64,000 nt of DNA, from positions 139,573 through 203,572 of the forward strand of contig NC_030856.1 in NCBI RefSeq assembly GCF_000208745.1. Reading direction: 5' to 3'. Both the position numbers and the translations under genes were made by a program. Of the stretch, positions 1 to 11,817 are shown piece by piece. The stretch comes from Theobroma cacao. Lineage: Eukaryota > Streptophyta > Magnoliopsida > Malvales > Malvaceae. Each line of letters opens with the position of its first letter. The first letter of the stretch is position 1. The notes under the pieces are model-generated. The model saw only the letters and a list, made by a program, of their open reading frames with translations, was not told the origin of the DNA and ran no database searches.

Positions 1-1450
1 ATCTGGAGATGAAAATATCAGCATCAGAATTGCATCTTTTTAAGAAATAAATACATATATAAATATTTCGTAATTATTTTAGTCGACATAAAAAAAAAAA
101 GGGGCTTTCATATACAAAATCCCAATTGTCCTTCGATTAATATGGTAATATTACAATAAATAAATAATAATAATAAAATATACTATGATGATAATTAGAC
201 GGGGGATCGCGAGAACTCGAGAGACGAAGGAATTACTAGTATTTTTTTTATTTTATCGTTTATCCACTGACAAGGTGATTGTTTTATCAATTATATATTG
301 GCATAAGGTGTACATATGTGGCAAATCCACTGCTTAATTACTTTCCATGTCGGCTCATTTGGAGTCGGATAATTTCGAATTAAATATTATTATATATATA
401 TATATATTATTTGAGATCCAGTTATTTTCATTTCCAATTGTTTAATTTTTTCGATTTTAGGAATTTCGACTCCTTTTGCATATGATATAATATACCATTT
501 TGAATGAACTAAAATTTTGAATTGGAGTTGAAGTTACCATTCGTGTCAAAATCAGTTCTAATTTTAGATTATTTTGATCAAATATAAGATGATTGCCAAG
601 AAAATAAATCCATAGGTAATTATCGGAAGCCGGCTACTTTTAACTCTGCTCGTGTGAATTAATTTAATAATTTTATGTCACGTATTCATATATTTTTTTA
701 AAAAACAAGTCTTTTATATAGAGAAAATTTTTTATTTATAAACTTAAAATATATTTATATTTCAATAAAATTATCATTTTTTTACATCGTCACTAATCTA
801 CTTAAACAAATATGACAAAGAGGGTTTTGTCGGGATGTTCTTGGATGCTAATTGTCCAAACTCTTCATAAAGTAAATTCATAGGTAATTATTGGAGATCA
901 ACAATCTTTAAGCCTTACTCACGTAGGTCAATTTAATAACGTTTTTGTATTATGAGTTTATGTTTTTAATTTAAAAAATATACTTATTAAATAAAAAATT
1001 ATACTGAAGCATATACGATAAAAAAGATTTTGTTTACTTAAAAGTTAATTATCTAAATCCCTTTAAAATATATAAAATCGTAAAGAGTCATTTCACTTTT
1101 ATCTTTGTTATCTCATTGTAAATTTTACTCGTCATAATTTTTTCTAAATTGAATTAAATCATAGATTCTCTTTTTATTAAAACTAAATATATAAAACAAA
1201 TACTCAAATAAATACTAAAAAATATATATATGAAAAAAAAAATGTAAAATTTGACTACATAATTTTACTACAAAATTTGAGTTAATAGTAAGCCAAGAGA
1301 CAGTGGAGGAACCATGGTCCACGTTGCAGGAGGCGTTAGTTTGCAAACCTATCCAGTCCCCACGTGTCATTACCGTTTCTTTCCACGTCATCGTCAACCA
1401 GCGGGCAGAAGCAGAAAGGAGCGTTCACCCTCGCCTAACTTGGTGACTTC
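1..1450. other. AT-rich intergenic region upstream of ARP8
   Basis: No credible coding frame is seen. The stretch is very AT-rich, with a (TA)n run near 390-409 and homopolymer tracts. Two similar short passages containing a taggtaattattgga-type sequence, followed by actctgctcgtgtg / ccttactcacgtag, occur near 614-660 and 880-935, suggesting an old, decayed repeat. The right end, from about 1300, becomes less AT-rich and is the probable ARP8 promoter. Confidence 0.6.
1361..1366 (+). promoter_or_regulatory. G-box CACGTG in the ARP8 promoter
   Basis: CACGTG, followed by TCAT, lies about 170 bases before the ARP8 start codon. A second ACGT-core motif (CCACGTCATC) follows near 1383. G-boxes of this type bind bZIP and bHLH factors in plants. 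Function here is inferred only from sequence and position. Confidence 0.4.
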
Positions 1451-1535
1451 CCATCTCATCTGAATTCAGATCATTGTGTGATTCCGACATAAGAAAAATC
1501 TTCTCTTTTCTCAAAATTCAGACAGCACTAAGGCT

Positions 1536-4500
1536 ATGGCTACGTTGCTCAGGAAGGTCTGGGAATCAGTGTCCAATCGTTCCTGTTCAAACTCCGACTC
1601 AGCCACCCACCGAGCCACTCGAATAGCTGATGCTTCTTCGTCAACTATTACGACGAAGTCTTCATCGTTGGGAGCGCTGTTCGATGAGATTCCGCTGGAT
1701 ATTCTGGTGCAGATAGTCAGGTTGGTGGGACCCAAGGACGCCGTTAAGCTGAGCTGCGTCAACAGAGCCTGGAGATTGCTTGTGTCTGATAATCGACTAT
1801 GGATGTACTTTCTCCAGAATCACCACCACGACCCTTGGGACTCTGTTTTCTTTGCCGAGTTGAACTTGAGATCCGGTTATCCTCTCCAGTTCGTCGCCCT
1901 TTGCTTTCCTATTCTTTCCCACCAAGCACACCCCTTTTTTCTGCTCGAATTATGCTTTGAATGAAACAGAATCATTCATTTTAACTTTGTCAGGACTTCC
2001 TCTTGGAATTTCTTCTTCAGTGTGGGAATAATTGAACCAAGTGTATTGTGATTTTTTTTTTCAGAACATTCCCAAGTCAGACAGGGGAGTTATCTTTCAT
2101 GCGCATTTATGGTCAGCGTTCACAAGTCCCTGGTTCTGTTATTATCGATGGTAACTACTTATCATCCTTTATACTGTGGAATCTGAAACAGACATAGCTG
2201 GTCTCTTTTTCCTCACTATTCTTGATGTTTATCTTCTTTTTTGTTTTCTTTTCTCCTTTCATAACCTGAAAAAGGTGGTTCTGGCTATTGCAAGTTCGGT
2301 TGGAGCAAATATGCTTGTCCATCCGGGCGGTCTGCAACATTTCTGGTGAGCCTGTAATTTCAGAGAATGTGGGGAAATCCCATTCTGTTGTTAGATACGT
2401 CTTCAGCTTCCTTGTATATGTATAGACATAATGTTAACTTAAAATTTGTCTTTGACCTCGATGTGTCAGGAGTTTGGTAACATCGAATCTCCCATGTATT
2501 CTAGACTTCGACATTTTTTTGCAACTATTTATAGCAGGTTTGTTGTGTTGTTATTTTTCAGTCTAATCTGCAATTGCTCATCCCTTTAGTTTGCTTTCCT
2601 CTAATTTTTAAACCTCTCTTTCACGTGGGGCATGTGCATGTCGCATCACTCAAGTCAACTCACTCTTTGATATGTGAATTTGATGATGTAGTCTTGTACA
2701 GGATGCAGGTTAAACCACACACTCAGCCAATTCTCCTCTCCCTTCCAATATGCCATTATGATGGTTAGCTGCTATGTTTGTCTGCTTTATCATAATTTTG
2801 AATGCTTAATTATGGAAACCCATGTCATGATTTTGTTGGAATACTGTATAAGGAATACTCTCTTGAGAGCTATACGGACTTTTAGACCTTTGCTCCTCGC
2901 CACTTCCATTTTGTTGCATGCTTTTTAAATTGTGGCTTTGTTGCTATTTAATTTCTGTTAATAACCTTCCTTGTGGATGTATTTTGATTACTGCAGATAC
3001 TGAATCTGCCAAAGCATCAAGAAGGCAGCTTAAAGAAGCCATCCACACAGTCTTATTTAACATGAATGTTCCTGCTGTTTGTGCTGTCAATCAGGTACAT
3101 CATTGTATCTCTAGATTTGTCTACTGATTACTATTGTTCTTTAAAGAAACAACCAAAACAGAAAGAGGCATAAAGGGAAAAAAATGCACAAGGAACTTGA
3201 TTGGTGACAATGCTTATTCCCTCTCTTAAAGCTTATGAACAATGCAAGTTGAATGTATCTTTCATCTATTTCCATACTTGAAATGCTGATGATTTATGTT
3301 TCTTTTTCTTAATCATCTGTGGAAATGCTGATTTCTTTCCAACTTAGCCCCTCAGAAACAGAGTCTTTTGTTATTCCTTTGATCTTAACTCAATGACATA
3401 TGCATGAGGTTTGTGCAGGCTACTTTAGCTCTGTATGCAGCAAGACGAACATCTGGAATTGTTGTTAACGTTGGTTTCCAAGTCACATCTGTTGTTCCAA
3501 GTAAGCGCATGACTTGTCTCAAGTTTTTTCATCATTTTCTGTTTGATATGTGAATAATCCTTAAGCATTAATGGTGATTTATCAATGCGTTTATTATAAT
3601 TTTTTCTGATTTCTTTTTTTGCATGACAATCTCTTATATCCTTCATTTTCTTTTTTGTCCCGTTATAAAGGGGATTAAAAAAACTAATCAATGTGATTTC
3701 TTTTCTGCCAAGTTGATTATTTCTCTACTTTCTGTTTTCAGCACAGAAATAATTGAATTCGATTTTATATGGTTTCTGTATTTTTGTTTTATAGTTTTAC
3801 ATGGTAAAGTTATGCGTAAGGTGGGTGTTGAAGTCATTGGGCTGGGAGCATTGAAACTCACAGGATTCCTCAGGGAACTCATGCAGCAGAACAATATTAA
3901 CTTTGAATCATTGTACACCGTGCGGACACTAAAAGAGGTATGCTGTAATCTTCTACAATTTTGGATGGTGCTTACCACTTGAAGTTCACGCAAGACCTTT
4001 TCTTTTTCCTTTCTGCTGTAATTAGTTACTTGCTCGTTCAAGGCTTTTGATGCTCTTTAAGTTTCATTAAAATGCAGAACCTATGCTATGTTGCTGCTGA
4101 TTATAAAACAGAACTATCAAAAGATATCCAAGCATCATTGGAGGTTCCAGCAGAGGGGTGGTTTACTCTTTCAAAGGAACGCTTTCAAACTGGAGAGATC
4201 TTATTTCAGCCACGTATTGCAGGAGTGTAAGTCTGTAATAATAGCATTAATAAAACAATTCATCTTGGGTTCATAAGGAAGACCACAAGTGCTAATCTTG
4301 AGACCTTATTGATGCCTTGCAAATAATTCTAAATGAAATACCCTAAAGGAAAATACAAATCAAGAAAAGATTTAATGTGTATGAACTATCTAAGATTTCT
4401 TGAGATCTAATGGACATCTTGCAAATGATTCAAAAACGAAATACTCTTAAGGAAAAATACAATAAAGGAAAGAAAATATTGAATGTTTATAAATATGTTG

Positions 4501-5232
4501 GTACAGGCATGCTATGGGATTGCATCATGCAGTAGCACTTTGCATGGAGCATTGTCATACTGCAGAATTGACAGGTGATGATGCTTGGTTTAAGACTATA
4601 GTTCTGTCAGGGGGAACTGCATGTTTACCAGGACTTGCAGGTAGAATCTGCATTTTCAGTCGTTTTCATTCCTTTTGTTTTAATTTTGAGAATTGTTGGA
4701 TGTAAGATAAATTATAATCTTCCAAACCCTCTGCCAGTGAAAAGAAAGGTAGCTGAAGTTAATTGACTAGAATGATCTCTGACATTTGTGTATGTTTAAC
4801 TGTTCCCAGGAAGGTTAGAAAAGGAACTACATGAGTTTCTTCCCCCTTCCCTGTCGAATGGAATAAAAGTCATCCCTCCTCCTCATGGTGCAGATACCGC
4901 ATGGTTTGGAGCAAAGTTTATCAGCAATGTAAGCTACTTAACTCCATCAGTGAACATGTTTAGTGTACAAAAATATGTAAGAACCGTAAGTTCACGTGAA
5001 ATAGTTATTATTGGAGTTCCCTTGCATTGAAATATGATTTCCATTCAATCAACATGAGATTAATTCGATGTTTCACAGGTATTAGCCTTGATGTTGCATA
5101 CATTGAAACTTGCAACTTGTTTCCATCTCTTAACATGTGTCTATGATTTTGCAGTTAAGCACCTTCCCAGGGTCCTGGTGCATAACAAAGAAGCAGTTCC
5201 GACGTAAGTCCAGAGTAACCCTAATTTGGTGA
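1536..5232 (+). CDS. ARP8: Actin-related protein 8: F-box plus actin-like protein
   Basis: Twelve exons join in phase: 1536-1888, 2065-2150, 2275-2345, 2470-2537, 2702-2763, 2997-3094, 3419-3500, 3795-3937, 4078-4226, 4507-4640, 4810-4928, 5155-5232. Together they give 480 residues, close to plant ARP8 (about 470). Residues about 47-92 form an F-box (LFDEIPLDILVQIV core). An actin-like fold follows, with the first nucleotide-phosphate loop recognisable as DGGSGYCKFGW from residue 146. The F-box/actin fusion is a known plant-specific architecture. Arabidopsis ARP8 is reported to be nucleolar and may link an SCF ubiquitin ligase to an actin-like scaffold, but its substrate is not known. The start is the first ATG of the frame and is followed directly by the conserved N-terminal motif. 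All introns are GT..AG. Confidence 0.95.
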
Positions 5233-5854
5233 ATATCAGGCTCCCCAGAAGTCGGGCATCTTCCTCATTCTTGTATAAGCATGAAGCAGTCTTGGCAGGA
5301 GTCCAGACTGAGCGTGGCATGAATAAGCTACTGTCATTTTTTTTTGTTCCACTGACAAATTGCCCTTGGATTGAGAGCGGGGAAACGCAACTGAACTGTT
5401 TTTCTTCTTTCTTTAATTATTATTTTATGGAAACTTTATTATTAATACAATTTATTATAGTGTAAGCATCCATAGCCAAAATTCTGCTGTTCATTGCTCG
5501 TCATTTACATAAAGATTAGTATGGCTGAACAAGGTTGAAGAACAATGAGTTGTGAAGTCATTCATCTGTTCAAAAGCAACACAATAATCCTTCCATAGCA
5601 AACTTCCTTAAGATGTCCACCAAACCACGTCAAGATATTAAACCAATTACTTGATTGAAAACCAAAAATCATATGAGAGATTGCCATCATCAATTCAATG
5701 AACTTTTAAGTAACATTTGTATCCAAATTCAACATTAAAAAAAGCCCAATGTGCCATATTATCCCAAAAAAAAAAAATTCACTAGTAGCAACAATATTAA
5801 GTAACACCATCAAAACTTGTTTAGTCTCAAATCGACCTGCACAGCTCAATAATC

Positions 5855-6280
5855 TCAGTATCTCCTACCAGCACCACCCGGGCCACCAAAAACTGGGGGA
5901 GCAATCATAGCCTGTGGTTCAACTTCAACAAGGCCAGGAATATCAGCCATGCCAAGAGCAGAAAGCATGTCAAGAGTCTCCTTGTCAACCTTGATTTCAT
6001 CAGTGTTAATAGCTGACTCGTCAGGAACAAAGTCCATGCGACGCTCACGCTCTTCTTCTTGTAGCTTGAGTGAAATGCCACGAACTGGACCCTTCTGAAT
6101 GCGCTTTATCAAGTGTGTAGAGAAGCCAGCAATCTTGTTACGAAGGCGCTTTGTAGGAATGAGAGCAACCTCCCCAACAATCTTCTTGTTGGTGTGGAAG
6201 TCCAAGGTCATGCGAGAGTAGTAATTCTCAATGACCTGACGTGAGGACTTTTTCACTGTCTTGGTGCGAACACGACCCAT
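5855..6280 (-). CDS. RPS17: 40S ribosomal protein S17 (eS17)
   Basis: A single coding exon of 141 residues begins [18 protein letters not shown] and ends in a Gly-rich [10 protein letters not shown] tail. This is full length for plant eS17. The protein is a basic component of the small ribosomal subunit in the cytosol, near the mRNA exit region. An upstream in-frame ATG at 6436 exists, but a GT..AG intron in the 5' leader (6292-7078) removes it, so the start at 6280 is preferred. The first leader exon ends in AAG before GTACGT at 7079. The gene converges on ARP8 and the stop codons are about 620 bases apart. Promoter signals typical of ribosomal genes lie just upstream of the leader. Confidence 0.96.
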   Translation of the reverse strand: MGRVRTKTVKKSSRQVIENYYSRMTLDFHTNKKIVGEVALIPTKRLRNKIAGFSTHLIKRIQKGPVRGISLKLQEEERERRMDFVPDESAINTDEIKVDKETLDMLSALGMADIPGLVEVEPQAMIAPPVFGGPGGAGRRY

Positions 6281-7190
6281 CTTAGCTGTTCCTGCAAAGA
6301 GAAGACAAACAAAGAACGAATCTATTATGATTCTGGGTTTCACCTTTAGAAATGAAAGAGATATAGATAAAGTAGAAACAAAAAACCTCAAATTGAGGGG
6401 GGAAAAGATAATGCAATCAGGCCAACAAGTTTGCAAAATGAATAAGGGCTAGACTATGGTATTAGTTAATATTTTGAGAACATTGAAGCATGTTCAACAT
6501 GAAAATAGATCAAATTCCTCTGAAAAAAAAAAAACATACAAACCAAGCATGAAGGTTCTTCAAAGACCATCAAAGTCCAGATAGGAAACAATTTAATTAG
6601 CGGGTTACGATCTTTGTTATCAGTACCATGAAGAATGCAAAACAGAAGCAAACAATTTCGGCAGAGGACCAAGAATAAGGCTACAATCAGTACAAACAAT
6701 AAGAACAACACCCTAAGCCATTTGCTAAAGTGAATGAAACTACAAGCCTATGATACATCAAGTTAAGCCAAATTCCTTTCCCATCACATCTCAGAACAAA
6801 GACACAGAATTTTCAAAACCACCCAAAGAAAGGAAACACATTTTTCATATTTCCCCCAGCAATCAAATTGATCAATGCATTGTGTTGTGGCCTTTTCAAC
6901 ACTGTGTATTTTGGATACAAAGGAGTAACTTTTCGCTTTACACAAGACGAAGTAGCAACAGCATATAAAAACAAAAGTTGTGCTTTCGTTTCTTTTCTTT
7001 TCTTTTCCTTCTCTTTTTCTAGTTTGCAACATTTTCTGAGTAACCAATCAAACAACGAAGAGAAGAACGTGAACGTACCTTGGTAAAGGCAACAGGGGAA
7101 GGTGAGGAAGCAGGGACGCCTGAGATCAACTAAGAGACTGAGGCTGCGGCTGCCACACGAGAGAAAGCAAACCCACCGCCAACAGCTTGG

Positions 7191-7198
7191 ATTATAAA
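7191..7198 (-). promoter_or_regulatory. TATA-like box of the RPS17 promoter
   Basis: On the minus strand the sequence reads TTTATAAT, about 110 bases before the leader splice donor at 7078. It lies just downstream of a telo box, which is the order expected for a plant ribosomal-protein promoter. Assignment is by motif and position only. Confidence 0.4.
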
Positions 7199-7227
7199 GC
7201 TCCGGACTTTGGACGCCGTTAATCTCG

Positions 7228-7236
7228 TTAGGGTTT
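7228..7236 (-). promoter_or_regulatory. Telo box AAACCCTAA upstream of RPS17
   Basis: The minus strand carries AAACCCTAA, the short interstitial telomere-like motif known to be enriched in promoters and leaders of plant translation genes. It sits about 30 bases upstream of the TATA-like box. It fits the ribosomal-protein identity of the downstream gene. Confidence 0.6.
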
Positions 7237-7289
7237 TTCGACTTTTCAATAATTTTTTGTTGGCCCGTGATCTCTATGTGACCATGCAA

Positions 7290-8100
7290 TTGAATCCTTT
7301 TATTTTTATCCTTTTACATAATTAAAGTCTTTCTTTTGAAAAATTTGCAATCAAGTCCTTGACTTTGAATTAGAAAAAAAAAATTACGTGGATGTGGCAT
7401 AGAAATGTGAATTGCCTATTGTTAAGCCATGGGGCTTTTATGGCTTTGTGTATGTTAATACTTTTTTAGATTAAATAAATATTTTAAAATTTCCTCCAAT
7501 GTCCAACGCATTTGTGTTAGATTGTAGTTATGAGCAAATTGATGGAAAAAGGGCAATGGCAATTGATAAGAAAAGAATTGGTAATGGCAGCATGCATTCC
7601 ATGATCATTGCTTTGCCACAAACCATGTCCACCTATAGGTTCTGATGTAATTGTTTGTTGGACCGTAATTACTGAGAAGATAACTTTGGATATCTTACTT
7701 CTAAGCACTGTAGAGATGACAAATCTAATTTTCTCTTTTGGGGGAGATGGATTTTTGTGTCAGATCCTGAGATGTTTTCAGGATAGATTCCTCCATGAAG
7801 TAAGATGAATCCATTAGATAGAGGCTCCAAAGCTCGGGAAGGAGATGGAAGGAGATACCATTCATAGCCAAAGGACACCCAATCCATACCAACATAGAGA
7901 ATGCTTGCATCTCATATCACACAGGAAAAGCATAAACTCATTTGATGGCTGCAAATTACAACTGAAAGCCTGTTTCCCCACAACTATTGGGACTTGGGAG
8001 TAGCATTCCAATGATGTACATCAATTAAATTTCCGAGTACAAAGAAAAAGCATGGCTGAAGAACGTGAGGTATGGAACTACTGTACTCTTCACAAGGTTA
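7290..8100. other. Intergenic region between RPS17 and LLG1-like gene
   Basis: Only short, unrecognised frames occur here. The left part (7300-7500) is AT-rich promoter flank of RPS17. The right part, from about 7900, probably includes the 3' untranslated region of the LLG1-like gene on the minus strand. No RNA gene or repeat could be recognised. Confidence 0.5.
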
Positions 8101-8162
8101 AAAGTGGGGGTAAAAATAATATAAGTAAACAATTATAATAAATGAAATTCACTTGCAGGCTT

Positions 8163-9504
8163 TCATAACAACATGAATAGAAACACTAGGATGCCAGCTG
8201 TGGCCATTGGCAGCAGCGATGGATTAGATATTAGCTGACTACCACTGGCATTTTCTGATGATGATGGCGATAATGCAGGGCATGCAAGCCCTTCTTTCCC
8301 TTCACGACACTCGCTAGCGAAAAGGCCTGGAGGATATTTCCCGTAAAGATTAATGTAGCTGAACATAGTTGAAGCACAATCGGTTGTCAAGTCATTGATC
8401 TGTTCTGCATACGGGCAAGCAAAGTCCTTGAATGCTGAACAACATTGATCAGGTGGATACTGAGGTCCTTTGCATCGGCTTGTGATAATTGTGTAGTTCA
8501 GAAACTCAAAGTTAACCGGGCAAGCTGTAGATAAAGCAGCAAAACAGTATATATCATGTTTAATATCCTTCCATAGTTAAACAACAGAACTCAACAAAAA
8601 GTTTGCTCTCAAGCTATCATCAATAAGTTCCAAGAGATCTTAAGATGGAATCAACATTTTTAAACAGTGGTCTCCGATGAATAAGCAGAAAACAGAAAAC
8701 AAGCAGGGAAATTAATGGCTTGATAAGCTCTGCAACTTGCTCCATTGATAAAGGTGCTCTTAAAATATAAGATGAACCAAGAAAAACAGTGTCTGATAGC
8801 ATTTTAAGTCATTGCAGCATAAAGCATCTATGAAGGTAAAGGCCTTGATCTGCAGCTTTCTCGCTTTGGATATCATGGAAATCATTTTGGTATATTGTCA
8901 AATGAAAGTTTTGTGATGGTGATGGCTTTAAATAAAAGCAGAATGGAAAAAGCAAGAAAATAATTTCTGTGCCAGAGCTTCTAGAAAAGAAAATAAGAGA
9001 TGGAAAGTCCCCTTCCATCCCTTTCTCTCCCTGGTGAAGATTCTAAATAAGCAGAATCCCATCATCCGAAGATTTACAGCTTAATCATTTGTGTGGCACA
9101 TCCATCAAACTCGAGTATTAAAGAAAGAAGATCTCAAACAGGCTCACACCAAGAAAAAAAAAACTTTCAAGCCATTAGATCTGGCAGCAAATGCTTTATC
9201 AAATTCTAAACAAAATTAATCCCAGAAAAAAAAGTAAAATTTAAAGGGTGGTATTATAGAGAAAAAGAAAATAAAAAAACCTTTCTTGGCCTGAAGGAGG
9301 TTCCTTCCTGTAGTAGTGAAAGAGTCAAAGACACCATCTGCATCCAGATCATCACATATTAGATGGTGACTGATAGATTCAGAAGCTGTAGAATTTAAAG
9401 AAATTTTCTTTTTGATGAATACCTGAAATTGAAGTGGAAGCAGAGACCCCCAACATAAGGAAGAAAACTGCAAACAAAGAGACACACTTTTCTCTCCCCA
9501 TCAT
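8163..9504 (-). CDS. LLG1: LORELEI-like GPI-anchored protein (LLG1-like)
   Basis: Three exons (9504-9423, 9337-9281, 8524-8163) join in phase to give 166 residues. Residues 1 to about 23 are a hydrophobic signal peptide. The body carries eight cysteines in the LORELEI arrangement (positions 48, 64, 74, 75, 83, 96, 119, 128), with the hallmark FSYINLYGKYPPGLFA and an N-glycosylation site at N56. The C-terminus is a Ser/Asn-rich linker and a hydrophobic tail fitting GPI-anchor addition. Family members act at the plasma membrane as co-receptors and chaperones for FERONIA-type kinases and bind RALF peptides. A second ATG directly follows the first. Intron 1 is only 85 bases. The split signal-peptide exon makes the gene easy to mis-start. 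Confidence 0.92.
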
Positions 9505-9829
9505 CCTTTTTGTTTCTTTTGGTTTGTTTCTTTAAGGGTTTTTGCTGTTGGGTTAACAAAAAGAGAGCAAACAGATCTGATTCTCTTATGTGGCAGAGCA
9601 ATAGCGAAGCAAGCTTCTGTTGCTCTTCTCTTCTGGAATTCAAACAACAGAAAGCTCAGAACTTTGAAGATTGAAGTTGGAATGAATAAAATAAAGAGAG
9701 ACAGAGAAGGTCGTGTTTTGCTTACGATTGAAAATGGATTACAGCCAAAAACGCGAAAACTGGGGTGAAGTGGGGTCTGCCTTATTTGCTTCAACTCCTA
9801 CTGTCCCAAGGCTAACACTTCCATAACAT

Positions 9830-11560
9830 AAGATTAAGATTTACTCACCGTTTTAAGACACTGTCTCTCACCTCAGGACTGTCCTGTTTGTTGACCGATT
9901 CGACGACTAGCTGATGAGAACGAGATCATCTGATTCAAAGATGGTTATGGTAAAAGTTAGTGGTACTATTACAAAAGAAAGGGTCAAGAGGGTAATTCAC
10001 TCACTATCCGCCTTCTCCTCTCTTTCCTGGAAAAAGAAAAGCAACTCATTGTGGAAACTATGGACAGCGGGAATTTGTCGTCAATTGTAATTCTCGGCAC
10101 TGAACTATATAATATTTAGAATACTAATCAAATGAGTTGAATTCCCCCCTTCCCTCAAAATGTGAGGACCAATTCTAAGACTTCAGTTTCATCCACAGGA
10201 TAAGAAGTAGATGTTGTCTCTTTTGATTAGTTTGTTCAGCTCGTTAATTTTACCTTCATTCAACTCATAAATTTGCCATGCTTTGGGTCCAAAAATCACA
10301 TGGACGGCATAATTCTTGTGCGCCAACCTTAAATTTAATACAGTTGGATTGGATTCATAACAGTTTTGGCACAATAAATGCAAGACCTTAACCTGCTTAT
10401 TTACTCCATTTGATGGACTAGGTGAAGTGGCAATATATAACCTACATGCTTGGTCAGCTTTCTAGCTAGAACCAGCCATGCAAAGGAAGAAAACAAACAC
10501 AAGAAGGAATATCATTCCACCTTTCTTTTATTTCATTTTTTTTCATTTTAATTCGAACATCTACAAAGGATTACCAAATTCATTATTTACGACTATCTTT
10601 ACAATTAATGAGTGAATGACATCACGAGCAACAAATCAATACTTCGATGATTCTTTTGGGTTTGGGTTAGACTTTAGATAGTTAGACGCATGAACAAAAG
10701 TCAGCTGTCTTGTTCTTAGAGGCCACGTCTTCTGGTTTCATATCTGTCAACTCTGTCTCTGCCAACCTGCCTTCCCACCAAGTCCTGAATTTGAAACTGT
10801 TTAATTTTTCTTCTAAATAGTAGTGATTCATTGAGTTGGGGTATAAGCATGACAAAGCAAGGCGACGAGAAGGCAAAACAGAAAAACAATGGTCAAGAGA
10901 GCCTCTGCTAACCCACCAAACACAGCAAGGCTGTGGCAAGACCTCCCTAACGATATGAATCCGGGAAGGCTTGGATGTCGTCAAGAATCTTCATTTTGGC
11001 GGAAAGAAAGTGCAGCACGTACACGGCAAGGTCTTTGTGCTGGTCTTGCACTTTCTCATCATGAAAGCATCAATGCTCGCATCATCCTTAGCCTGCATAC
11101 GTTCTTCCATTTGCACGGTCGGCTAATCACTAAAGATCCAAAGTCTTACCAGATCAATGTCTCGGATCGCTTCGAGGGTTCCAGGTGGATCCTTTCAGCT
11201 CCACCAGATGGCCTGACCTGTACCTTTAGCGCTTGAAGGAAACCCAAGTTGAATGATGGGGAGAGATGCTGAAATTGAACTTGGACCATGTGAGCAGGCC
11301 TCATCACTTGTAGCCCACAAATGCAAGGGAAATTTGTGCCTCGAACTTGCAGGGAACTCGGGTTAAAGAGGAAACAGTATCTACTCTATGTACCCTTGGA
11401 ATGATGGTTGGTGGCGTTCTCCATGGAAAGATGAGAACTGGTATATCACCCAAGTTAGGATTCAAAATTTCATTCACAATGCTCAGTGTTTACATTAAGT
11501 AGGACATGGCTATATTCATTTGAACAGAAAGAAAAAGGAAAAGAAAAGCATGCCGCATGT
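9830..11560. other. Intergenic region between LLG1-like and SFH genes
   Basis: The left part is the LLG1-like promoter. Around 10.68-11.24 kb lies less AT-rich DNA with overlapping open frames on both strands, one of 115 codons at 10889-11236 (+). None resembles a protein family I know, and no splice-compatible extension was found. It could be an unannotated RNA, a gene remnant or chance. I see no firm gene. Confidence 0.4.
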
Positions 11561-11817
11561 AAGAAGATATTTCATTTATATTTCTCTTTACTCTCTCCAC
11601 TGTTTCAAAGCTGTGCTTTGGAAAAAAATCCGTACAGCTCAACAGTAACTTCAGTCATGTGGTAGGGGTTAAAAGGAGATGAAGAAGCTAAAAAAGAAAG
11701 CGTCCACCCCATGTTTCATCCACGTGCCACGAACAAAGATGGCCCCCGATGGCGTACTTTGTCTGGCATCAACCCTCCTATAGCTCCACTCTGTCTGCAT
11801 GGCCAATCTCCATACAT

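Noticed and set aside
6813..7289. 158-codon minus-strand frame across the RPS17 leader
   Set aside because: It runs through the promoter, the leader exon and the leader intron of RPS17 and does not resemble any protein.
9216..9485. 89-codon minus-strand frame with a non-ATG start covering LLG1 exon 2
   Set aside because: It reads through intron 1 of the LLG1-like gene. Splicing 9423 to 9337 gives the family-typical signal peptide and body instead.
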